Program-made: the position numbers and the translations under genes | Shown: piece by piece, positions 41,461-48,902 of the stretch | How the letters are laid out: the number at the start of each line of letters is the position of its first letter | How positions within the stretch are numbered: position 1 is the stretch's first letter | Assembly: GCF_001441615.1 (NCBI RefSeq) | Contig: NZ_LAXJ01000007.1 | Location: 186,001-250,000, forward strand | Direction: 5' to 3' | DNA: 64,000 nucleotides | DNA from: Roseovarius atlanticus | GTDB lineage: Bacteria; Pseudomonadota; Alphaproteobacteria; Rhodobacterales; Rhodobacteraceae | The notes under the pieces: model-generated | What the model was told of the DNA's origin: nothing | Databases searched by the model: none | What the model saw: only the letters and a program-made list of their open reading frames with translations

Positions 41461-42714
41461 TCAGCGGCTGAAACGCCCGGGCGCGAATGGGGCAACGTCG
41501 ATATTCGGATGCTTCCCCGAGATCATCTGCGCCAGAATGCGACCGGTTTTCGGGCCCGCCGTCAGGCCAACGTGGTCGTGGCCAAAGCCGGTATACGCGC
41601 CGACAACCCCCGGAACGGGACCGATCATGGGCAGCGAATCCGTCATTGCCGGCCGGTGCCCCATCCAGCGCGTCGTTTCTTTCCACCGCAAGTCCGGCAA
41701 CGCCTTCTTCAGATAGCGCAGGAACATCCGGTAAGGCGCTTCGGGCGGCGGCGCATCGAAACCGCCGTAGCCCACCATTCCCGCAAGCCGGATGCGGCCG
41801 TCCATCGGCGTGATAACGAACTTGCCGACCTCAAACATCAAAGGGGCTCGGGGCGTTTGTGACGGTTCCCACAACTCGATGTGAAAACCACTTTCGGGAT
41901 GCAGGGGAACGACGAGCCCCAGAGAGCGGGTCAACGCCTTCGACCAAGCACCAGTTGCAATCACGACTGTGTCACAAGCCAGGGTCTCACCCGCGATACA
42001 TAGTCCCCGAACCTGCCCTCTCTCCTTGTCGATCCCTGTGACCTCGCCACGCACGAACTTGACCCCAAGACGTTCGGCCGCCGACGCCAGCGCTTTCACA
42101 TATGCGCCGGGGTCAGAAATGCGCCCGTGGTTGGGCATCCTGACCGCGCAACCGATCGCGTCGCCGTAAGCCGGGTCATATTTGCGGAAAGCGTCACGAT
42201 CCATGACCGAGAAATCGAAACCTTGCGCTGTGCGCGTGTCCCAGGAAAAGCGGTCGGCCTCGAAGCCAGACCTGTCCGTATAGCCGTAAACATAATCGCA
42301 GGGCTGGACGTACCGCTCGGCCGGCGTTCCGGCAGCCAATGCCTGGTGGTCGGCAAGACTGTCGCCAATCAAAGGCAGGATCGCGTCGGCGCGCGTGCGC
42401 GCGGCACTTGCAGACGCATAACGCAGATACTGAAACAGCCACGGCGCCAACGCCGGAAGGTGCCGCAGTCTCAGGTACAAGGGTTCGCGCGGATCCAGCG
42501 CCATGCGCGGCGCCTTGCGCAGCAGCCCCGGCCCCGGCACTGGCAAAGTCGCGGCGGACGCAAGAAGGCCGGCGTTGCCAAAGCTGGTCGCCTCGCCCGG
42601 TGCTGACCTGTCGACCAGCGTGACATTCTGTCCGTCCCGCGCCAGCCAAAGCGCGGTGGATACACCGACGATGCCGGCGCCGATCACGGCCACGTTGCGC
42701 GTAATGTTTGTCAT
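41461..42714 (-). CDS. dadA: D-amino acid dehydrogenase-like FAD oxidoreductase
   Basis: A 417-residue DAO-family flavoprotein similar to the DadA small subunit. The FAD motif VAVIGAGIVGVSTALWLARD, the RSAPGEATSFGNAG segment and the C-terminal TDSLPMIGPVPGVVGAYTGFG, ending HDHVGLTAGP, are typical. It would oxidise D-amino acids or N-methylated amino acids and feed electrons to the respiratory chain. It lies 31 bases after the GlxA-type regulator on the same strand, so both may be one transcript next to the carnitine operon. Substrate uncertain. Confidence 0.85.
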   Translation of the reverse strand: MTNITRNVAVIGAGIVGVSTALWLARDGQNVTLVDRSAPGEATSFGNAGLLASAATLPVPGPGLLRKAPRMALDPREPLYLRLRHLPALAPWLFQYLRYASASAARTRADAILPLIGDSLADHQALAAGTPAERYVQPCDYVYGYTDRSGFEADRFSWDTRTAQGFDFSVMDRDAFRKYDPAYGDAIGCAVRMPNHGRISDPGAYVKALASAAERLGVKFVRGEVTGIDKERGQVRGLCIAGETLACDTVVIATGAWSKALTRSLGLVVPLHPESGFHIELWEPSQTPRAPLMFEVGKFVITPMDGRIRLAGMVGYGGFDAPPPEAPYRMFLRYLKKALPDLRWKETTRWMGHRPAMTDSLPMIGPVPGVVGAYTGFGHDHVGLTAGPKTGRILAQMISGKHPNIDVAPFAPGRFSR

Positions 42715-42745
42715 TGGCGCAGCTTTAGCGGCAGTCTGATCGCTG

Positions 42746-43690
42746 TCAATGGCGCCGCAAATCGCGCGGGGTTGTCCCGTATTGCCGTTTTATGGCGCGG
42801 GTCATGGCCGCCGGCGAGTCGTAGCCACATCGCACCGCGATCTCGGCAATTCCCAGATTGCTGTCCTCGATAAATTTGCGTGCCGCCGCAAGCCGTAGGT
42901 GGCGATAGACTTTGCCCGGCGGCGCGCCCAACCTGGACCGAAAACGCCGGTCGAGCGTGCGCGGTTGACAGGACAGGCGCTGTGCAAGCTGCTGAACGGA
43001 GATGGGATTTTCAATCGTATCCCGCATCAACTGCAGGCCCTTGCGCACCAGCGGATCCGTAACTTGCGCCGTGCGGCTTCCGCCCACGGGTGGGTCGCCT
43101 TGCAGGAACAACGCCTCGACATCCAATCGAACAGACATTCCTAGGTGCTGGGCGATCAGGTCCAGCGTCAGATCCAGCGCCGACATCGCCCCTGCACACG
43201 TGATCACGCTACCATCACTCAGAACATGCGCCCGCTCCGCCTCGACGGCGAGGAAGCGCTCGGTAAAGGCATCGAGCAGGTCCCAGTGAACCGTCGCGCG
43301 CTTTCCGTCAAGCAGGCCGGCTGCCGCCAACAGCCAGGGACCTGCATCAAGCCCCACCATCCGGTTGGTTTGCCGGGCAGCTTCACGCAAACCCCGACGG
43401 GTCATTGGCGTGTCATGTGCCTCGTGTCCGTAGCTGGCCAGTACGAAAAGGTAATCGACCTTCGGCATCTGAGACAGCGAACATCGGGCGATCATCTCGA
43501 TATCACTGGAAGACCGTGTCGGTCCGCCGTCGAGGCTTATCACCGTCCAGTCGAAGAAAGCGCCCGGTCCAAGCGTATTGGCCGCACGCAAAGGCTCTAT
43601 GCAATTGGCCAGGCACAGGTTGGAAAAGCGATCAAAAAGCAGAAAGCCGATCCGCGTGGGTGAAGAAGCTGAATTTGTCCATTCCGGCAT
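42746..43690 (-). CDS. GlxA-type AraC regulator (CdhR-like)
   Basis: A 314-residue regulator with an N-terminal DJ-1/PfpI-like domain (RIGFLLFDRFSNLCLANCIE, then VDYLFVLASYG) and a C-terminal AraC helix-turn-helix pair (LAQRLSCQPRTLDRRFRSRL, then IAEIAVRCGYDSPAAMTRAI). This architecture is that of CdhR, the activator of carnitine dehydrogenase genes in Pseudomonas. It is divergent from the carnitine operon, so regulation of that operon is likely but inferred. Confidence 0.88.
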   Translation of the reverse strand: MPEWTNSASSPTRIGFLLFDRFSNLCLANCIEPLRAANTLGPGAFFDWTVISLDGGPTRSSSDIEMIARCSLSQMPKVDYLFVLASYGHEAHDTPMTRRGLREAARQTNRMVGLDAGPWLLAAAGLLDGKRATVHWDLLDAFTERFLAVEAERAHVLSDGSVITCAGAMSALDLTLDLIAQHLGMSVRLDVEALFLQGDPPVGGSRTAQVTDPLVRKGLQLMRDTIENPISVQQLAQRLSCQPRTLDRRFRSRLGAPPGKVYRHLRLAAARKFIEDSNLGIAEIAVRCGYDSPAAMTRAIKRQYGTTPRDLRRH

Positions 43691-43736
43691 GATTTTTGTC
43701 TTTTACCGCAAGATTTATGTCATTCCCAGCGCGATA

Positions 43737-43750
43737 TGCTGATGTCAGCA
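43737..43750. promoter_or_regulatory. Short palindrome in front of the carnitine operon
   Basis: TGCTGA, two bases, TCAGCA, directly upstream of the Shine-Dalgarno AAAGGAGG of the cleavage enzyme gene and inside the 76-base divergent region. It could be an operator of the GlxA-type regulator. ATGTCA also occurs about 30 bases upstream. Confidence 0.35.
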
Positions 43751-43766
43751 AAAGGAGGCTTCTTCC

Positions 43767-44678
43767 ATGCCACTCGCCATGAACCGAGACGTTTTCATCA
43801 CGTGCGCCGTAACAGGCTCGGGCGGAACACAAGACAAGAGCCCCCACGTGCCTCGCAGCCCGAAAGCGATTGCCGACAGCGCCATCGCCGCCGCTAGGGC
43901 TGGGGCGGCGGTGGTGCATTGCCACGTGCGGGATCCCGAGACCGGGGTGCCGTCGCGGGACGTGGGCATGTTCCGCGAGGTGACCGAGCGCATTCGGGAT
44001 GCCGAGGTCGACGTGGTTTTGAACCTCACCGCCGGGATGGGCGGGGACATGGTATTCGGCGATGTCGAGAGCCCGCTGCCGCTGAACGAGGGCGCGACCG
44101 ACATGATCGGCGCGACCGAACGTGTGGCGCATGTGGCCGAATGCCGCCCGGAAATCTGCACGCTGGATTGCGGCACGATGAACTTTGCCGAGGCCGATTA
44201 CGTCATGACGAACACGCCCGGAATGCTGACGGCGATGGGTCGAATGATGACCGAGCTGGGCGTGAAGCCCGAGATCGAGGCCTTTGACACAGGCCATTTA
44301 TGGTACGCAAAACAGCTGGTTAGCGACGGCGTGCTGGACAGTCCCGCGCTGGTGCAGCTGTGCATGGGCGTTCCGTGGGGGGCGCCGGACGACCTCAATA
44401 CCTTCATGGCGATGGTCAACAACATACCCGACGACTGGACCTTCAGCGCCTTCGGGCTGGGCCGCAACCAGATGCCCTATGTCGCCGCCTCGGTGCTGGC
44501 GGGGGGCAACGTGCGGGTCGGGCTGGAAGACAACCTGATGCTGGACAAGGGCGTGCTGGCCACCAACGAAGAGCTCGTGACGCGCGCGAAAGAGATCATC
44601 GAAAGGCTGGGCGCCCGCGTCGTCGGGCCCGAGGACGTGCGCAAGAAGCTGGGCCTGACCAAGCGGGCGCCGGTCTGA
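43767..44678 (+). CDS. Beta-keto acid cleavage enzyme (BKACE), probably on dehydrocarnitine
   Basis: A 303-residue zinc-dependent TIM-barrel enzyme of the DUF849/BKACE family, which condenses a beta-keto acid with acetyl-CoA to give acetoacetate and a new CoA ester. The zinc ligands HCHVRDPETG are present, as is the RVGLEDN end. The neighbour is carnitine dehydrogenase, so 3-dehydrocarnitine is the likely substrate and betainyl-CoA the product. AAAGGAGG lies 8 bases before the ATG. First gene of the operon. Confidence 0.88.
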   Translation: MPLAMNRDVFITCAVTGSGGTQDKSPHVPRSPKAIADSAIAAARAGAAVVHCHVRDPETGVPSRDVGMFREVTERIRDAEVDVVLNLTAGMGGDMVFGDVESPLPLNEGATDMIGATERVAHVAECRPEICTLDCGTMNFAEADYVMTNTPGMLTAMGRMMTELGVKPEIEAFDTGHLWYAKQLVSDGVLDSPALVQLCMGVPWGAPDDLNTFMAMVNNIPDDWTFSAFGLGRNQMPYVAASVLAGGNVRVGLEDNLMLDKGVLATNEELVTRAKEIIERLGARVVGPEDVRKKLGLTKRAPV

Positions 44679-44754
44679 AAATGGCTGTCGGTATCGCGTC
44701 GGTATTTGGGTGGCGTCGCGTCGGTGCCATCTGCGCCTGCCGGACAACCCGGCC

Positions 44755-45519
44755 ATGAGCCGCCGCGTGGTCATCACCGCCGGCGCGTCGGGCATCGGCA
44801 AGCGACTGGCCGAGCGGTTCCTTGAGATGGGCGACCGCGTGGCGATTTGCGACGCTGATCCAGTGGCCGTCGCCGCTATGGCCGACGCGAATCCATCGCT
44901 TATCGCGCAACAGGCCGATGTCACCGATGAGGCCCAGATGGACGGCTTTCTGGGCCAGGTCGAAGGTGAATGGGGCGGGGCCGACGTGGTCTGTGCCAAT
45001 GCCGGAACCGGCGGACAGGCGGGGCTGATCGAGGACCTCGACTATGCCGCGTGGCAGCAGTGCGTCGCGGTCAACTTGCACGGGTCGTTCCTGACCTGCC
45101 GCTGGGCCGCGCGGGTGATGCGTGCGCAAGGGTCCGGGTTGATCGTGCTGACGACCTCGACCGCAGGGCAATGGGGTTATCCCTATCGCTCGCCCTATTC
45201 TTCGGCCAAGTGGGCGCTTGTGGGCCTGACCAAGACGCTGGCGATGGAGCTGGGGCCGGCGGGCGTGCGGGTGAACGCCATCGCCCCCGGCGCGGTGGAA
45301 GGCGACCGGATGGACCGGGTCGTGGCCATGGAGGCCGCCGCCAGCGGCAAGACCGAGGACGAAGTGCGCGCGCGATACGTCAAGGGTGTCAGCCTGCGCT
45401 CCTGGGTCACCGCCGACGACCTGGCCGATATGGTGCTGTTTCTCGCCTCGCCGGGCGCGTCGAAGATCTCGGGTCAGGTTATGGCGGTGGATGGCCACAC
45501 CGAGACACTGGTGCCATGA
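44755..45519 (+). CDS. Short-chain dehydrogenase/reductase
   Basis: A 254-residue SDR with the cofactor motif TAGASGIGKRLAERF, an NAG motif (VCANAGTGGQ), the catalytic YSSAK tyrosine/lysine (SPYSSAKWALVG) and the usual C-terminus ISGQVMAVDGH. It is probably an NAD-dependent alcohol dehydrogenase of the carnitine pathway or of a related hydroxy acid. The ATG lacks a clear Shine-Dalgarno; an upstream in-frame GTG is less plausible. Confidence 0.88.
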   Translation: MSRRVVITAGASGIGKRLAERFLEMGDRVAICDADPVAVAAMADANPSLIAQQADVTDEAQMDGFLGQVEGEWGGADVVCANAGTGGQAGLIEDLDYAAWQQCVAVNLHGSFLTCRWAARVMRAQGSGLIVLTTSTAGQWGYPYRSPYSSAKWALVGLTKTLAMELGPAGVRVNAIAPGAVEGDRMDRVVAMEAAASGKTEDEVRARYVKGVSLRSWVTADDLADMVLFLASPGASKISGQVMAVDGHTETLVP

Positions 45520-45551
45520 TGCGCGTGAAGCATCACGACATGAGGTACACC

Positions 45552-46091
45552 ATGCGAAACTGGACGAACCGAACCACATACCTCGCGGCGGCCCTGTCGC
45601 TGGCGGGCTGCGCCAGCGGGCCGATGGCGCCTGATCGGACATTCCGCGACACCGGCAAACCGCTGTCGGTGACGACACGCGGCAACGGGATGCAGGACAT
45701 GGGCGGGCCGTGGTTCGTGCGCGGCTACTTCCCGGGCGACGGCGGGCTGGCGATGGTGACCCTGCTGCCCGATCTGCGCGGTCAGGAGGCGGTGGAGTTC
45801 CGTACCGAGGCGTGCCTGCTGTCCGGCGACTGCGAGACGGACACCGAGATCTGGCTGGCCAGGCCGCTGGGGCAGAACCGCTGGCAACTGAACCGCGAAG
45901 GCGCGGCGCCGCGCCAGATGTGGGTCGTCTGGGTGGACGACGATTTCCGCACGGCGGCAATCGGGACGCCCGATGGCAGCTATGGCTGGATCCTCGACCG
46001 TCGCCCCGAAGGCGGGGCGGACCGGCTGCGGGCGGCGGCGGAGATTTTGAACTTCAACGGCTATGACACCTCGCGGATCAAGGTGAGATAA
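45552..46091 (+). CDS. Lipocalin-like lipoprotein
   Basis: A 179-residue protein with a lipoprotein signal (AAALSLAGC lipobox, cysteine at about residue 19). The pattern resembles bacterial lipocalins (Blc): GPWFVRGYFPGDGG near the start, GSYGWILDRRPEG and the final FNGYDTSRIKV. Lipocalins bind small hydrophobic or amphipathic ligands. Set in a carnitine operon it may bind acyl-carnitines or a related quaternary amine; this is inference. The ATG preceded by GAGGT at 6 bases was preferred to one four codons upstream. Confidence 0.7.
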   Translation: MRNWTNRTTYLAAALSLAGCASGPMAPDRTFRDTGKPLSVTTRGNGMQDMGGPWFVRGYFPGDGGLAMVTLLPDLRGQEAVEFRTEACLLSGDCETDTEIWLARPLGQNRWQLNREGAAPRQMWVVWVDDDFRTAAIGTPDGSYGWILDRRPEGGADRLRAAAEILNFNGYDTSRIKVR

Positions 46092-46102
46092 AGGGAAAGA
46101 CG

Positions 46103-47512
46103 ATGACGAAACGGGCGGCAATCATTGGTGGCGGCGTGATCGGCGGCGGCTGGGCCGCGCGGTTCCTGCTGAACGGCTGGGACGTGCGGGTGTTCGACCC
46201 CGACCCGGAGGCCGACCGCAAGGTGGGCGAGGTGCTGACCAATGCACGCGGCGCTTTGCCGATGCTCTATGACTGTGCCCTGCCCGCTGAGGGCAAGCTG
46301 AGCTTTCACGGCTCGATTGCCGAGGCGGCCGAGGGCGCGGACTGGATCCAGGAAAGCGTGAGCGAGCGGCTGGACCTGAAACACAAGGTCTTTGCCGAGA
46401 TCCAGGCTGCAGCACCGGGCGTGCCCATCGGCTCGTCAACCAGCGGGTTCAAGCCGTCCGAGTTGCAGGAAGGTGCCGCCGATCCGTCGACCATCATGGT
46501 CACGCACCCGTTCAACCCCGTGTACCTCTTGCCGCTGATCGAGGTGGTGCCGTCCGAGGCGACATCGCCCGAGATGGTCGAGGCTGCCAAGGCGGTGCTG
46601 ACCGAGGTGGGCCTTTATCCGCTGCATGTGCGCAAGGAGATCGACGCGCATATCGCCGACCGTTTCCTGGAAGCCGTGTGGCGCGAGGCGTTATGGCTGG
46701 TGAAGGACGGCATCGCCACGACGGAGGAGATCGACAACGCCATCCGTTATGGCTTTGGCCTGCGTTGGGGACAGATGGGCCTCTTCGAGACCTACCGCGT
46801 GGCGGGCGGCGAAGCCGGGATGCGGCATTTCATGGCACAGTTCGGGCCGGCGCTGAGCTGGCCCTGGACCAAGCTGATGGATGTGCCGGAGTTCACCCCC
46901 GAGTTGGTGGACCTGATCGCGGACCAGTCGGACGCGCAGTCGGGGCACCTCACGATCCGCGAGCTGGAGCGCAAGCGTGACCGCAACCTGATTGCGATGA
47001 TGCGGGCGCTGAAGCAGCAGGGCACCGCTTCGGGCAAGCTGGTCGGTCAGCATCAAAGGACGCTGATGCGACCGCCGCAGGACGCCCGGCCCATGATCAC
47101 GCAGGACCGGATGGTGCCGGTCGACTGGACCGACATGAACGGGCACATGAACGAGGGCCGCTACGGGCAGGTGTTCAGCGATGCGGCCGAGGGCGTGATG
47201 GCGTTTGTGGGTGCGGACGAAGCCTATGTATCGGAGCGGCAGTTGAGCTATTTCACGGTGGAGACGACCATCAAGTACCTGGCCGAAACGCGGGCCGGGG
47301 AAGAGATCATCGTCGAGAGCCGGGTGACCGAAGGCGGCGGCAAGAAGCTGCGCTGTTTTCACGAGATGAAGCGCAAGAGCGACGGCGAGGTGATGGCGAC
47401 CTGCGACCAGTTGATGCTGCATGTGAGCTTGGAGACCCGGCGCACCTGCGCGCCGCCCGAGGACGTGGCGGACAAGGTGGCGGCGCTGGCCGCCCTGCAC
47501 GCGGAGGAGTGA
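46103..47512 (+). CDS. lcdH: Carnitine 3-dehydrogenase fused to a thioesterase
   Basis: A 469-residue fusion. Residues 1-315 are an L-carnitine 3-dehydrogenase of the 3-hydroxyacyl-CoA dehydrogenase family (AAIIGGGVIGGGWAARFLLN, then GSSTSGFKPSELQEG and THPFNPVYLLPLIEVVP). Residues 330-460 are a hotdog-fold thioesterase (PVDWTDMNGHMNEGRYGQVF). In known fusions the second part hydrolyses betainyl-CoA to glycine betaine. One polypeptide would thus supply 3-dehydrocarnitine to the cleavage enzyme and process its product. Confidence 0.93.
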   Translation: MTKRAAIIGGGVIGGGWAARFLLNGWDVRVFDPDPEADRKVGEVLTNARGALPMLYDCALPAEGKLSFHGSIAEAAEGADWIQESVSERLDLKHKVFAEIQAAAPGVPIGSSTSGFKPSELQEGAADPSTIMVTHPFNPVYLLPLIEVVPSEATSPEMVEAAKAVLTEVGLYPLHVRKEIDAHIADRFLEAVWREALWLVKDGIATTEEIDNAIRYGFGLRWGQMGLFETYRVAGGEAGMRHFMAQFGPALSWPWTKLMDVPEFTPELVDLIADQSDAQSGHLTIRELERKRDRNLIAMMRALKQQGTASGKLVGQHQRTLMRPPQDARPMITQDRMVPVDWTDMNGHMNEGRYGQVFSDAAEGVMAFVGADEAYVSERQLSYFTVETTIKYLAETRAGEEIIVESRVTEGGGKKLRCFHEMKRKSDGEVMATCDQLMLHVSLETRRTCAPPEDVADKVAALAALHAEE

Positions 47513-47516
47513 GACC

Positions 47517-48677
47517 ATGCATTTCGGATTGACGGACGAGCAGGAAATGATCGTCTCTACGGTGCGCAGCTTCGTCGAGAAGGAGATCTATCCGCACGAG
47601 GAGCTGGTCGAGCGGACCGGCGAGGTGCCGGACGAGGTGGCGCAGGAGATCAAGCGCAAATGCATGGATCTCGGGTTTTACGCCTGCAACTTCCCCGAGG
47701 AGGTGGGCGGCGCGGGCCTGGGCCACGTGGATTTCGCGCTGGTCGAGCGCGAGCTTGGGCGCGGGTCCATGGCACTGACGCATTTCTTCGGGCGTCCGCA
47801 GAACATCCTGATGGCCTGCGAGGGCGAGCAGCGCGAGCGGTACCTCCTGCCCGCTGTCCGTGGCGAGCGGATGGATGCGCTCGCGATGACCGAGCCCGAT
47901 GCCGGGTCGGACGTGCGGGGGATGAAGTGTTTCGCCAAGCGCGACGGGGGCGACTGGGTGGTGAACGGCACCAAGCATTTCATCTCGGGCGCGGATCATG
48001 CCGATTTCATTATCGTCTTCATCGCCACGGGCGAGGACGACACTCCGAAAGGGCCCAAGAAGCGGATCACCGCCTTTCTCGTGGATCGCGGCACGCCGGG
48101 CTTCACCATTCGAGAAGGCTACAAGTCAGTCAGCCACCGGGGTTACAAGAACATGGTGCTGGAATTCGACGATTGCCGCCTGCCCGATGCGCAGGTGCTG
48201 GGTGAGGTCGATGGCGGATTCGCGGTGATGAACGAGTGGCTCTACGCCACGCGGATCACCGTGGCGACAATGAGCGTGGGACGGGCGCGCCGGGCCTTTG
48301 ATTACGCCTTGAATTACGCCGCCGAGCGCAAACAGTTCGGCCAGCAGATCGGCAAGTTCCAGGGCGTGAGCTTTCAGATCGCCGACATGGTCACCGAGAT
48401 CGACGCCGCCGACTGGCTGACCCTCGCCGCCGCATGGCGGCTGGATCAGGGATTGCCGGCGAACCGCGAGATCGCGTCGGCCAAGCTCTATGCCAGCGAG
48501 ATGCTGGCCCGCGTGACCGACGCCACCTTGCAGGTCTTCGGCGGCATGGGCCTGATGGACGACTTCCCGGTGGAACGGTTTTGGCGCGACGCACGTGTCG
48601 AGCGGATCTGGGATGGAACCTCGGAAATCCAGCGCCACATCATCAGCCGCGAGCTTTTGCGACCGCTGGGGGCATAA
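47517..48677 (+). CDS. Acyl-CoA dehydrogenase (gamma-butyrobetainyl-CoA dehydrogenase candidate)
   Basis: A 386-residue FAD acyl-CoA dehydrogenase: AMTEPDAGSDVRGMKCFAKR, then RITVATMSVGRARRAFDYAL and RKQFGQQIGKFQGVSFQIAD. The catalytic-base position, usually Glu in YEGTSEIQR, is Asp here (IWDGTSEIQR). With a CoA ligase and a CaiD-type hydratase next to it, the likely substrate is gamma-butyrobetainyl-CoA or crotonobetainyl-CoA. GGAGGAG stands before the ATG. Confidence 0.88.
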   Translation: MHFGLTDEQEMIVSTVRSFVEKEIYPHEELVERTGEVPDEVAQEIKRKCMDLGFYACNFPEEVGGAGLGHVDFALVERELGRGSMALTHFFGRPQNILMACEGEQRERYLLPAVRGERMDALAMTEPDAGSDVRGMKCFAKRDGGDWVVNGTKHFISGADHADFIIVFIATGEDDTPKGPKKRITAFLVDRGTPGFTIREGYKSVSHRGYKNMVLEFDDCRLPDAQVLGEVDGGFAVMNEWLYATRITVATMSVGRARRAFDYALNYAAERKQFGQQIGKFQGVSFQIADMVTEIDAADWLTLAAAWRLDQGLPANREIASAKLYASEMLARVTDATLQVFGGMGLMDDFPVERFWRDARVERIWDGTSEIQRHIISRELLRPLGA

Positions 48678-48685
48678 GAGACGAA

Positions 48686-48717
48686 TGCCTTCGGCGAGGA
48701 TATTTGTGGCCAGAGGA
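48686..48717. repeat. Inverted repeat, left arm
   Basis: TGCC, GGCGAGGATATTTGTGGCC and AGAGGA; the reverse complement matches the right arm at 48842-48873 at about 28 of 32 positions. It lies just after the acyl-CoA dehydrogenase stop. Confidence 0.6.
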
Positions 48718-48841
48718 AAAGGGGGGAGCCTGGAAAGCTCCCACCGGGAAAAGGCGCGGCCTCTTCCCCTGGCGCGGTCATCGGTGTCCCCGCCTATACC
48801 GCATGGCAAGCATTGCAGGTCGTGGTTAACAAACCGTTTCT

Positions 48842-48873
48842 TCCTCTGGCCGGAAATATCCCCGCCGGAGGCA
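48842..48873. repeat. Inverted repeat, right arm
   Basis: TCCTCTGGCC, then AAATATCCCCGCC and GGAGGCA. Together with the left arm it encloses 124 bases that hold a small GGGAGC/GCTCCC hairpin and no gene. The TTCCTCTGGCC...AAATATCCC core also appears behind trxB. Confidence 0.6.
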
Positions 48874-48902
48874 AGAAACTCTTTGGCGCAAGGATCCGCC
48901 CC

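Noticed and set aside
48813..48902. An earlier start for the CoA ligase
   Set aside because: The extra 30 codons would be translated from the inverted-repeat arm; the later ATG has AAGGA and begins the CoA-binding domain.
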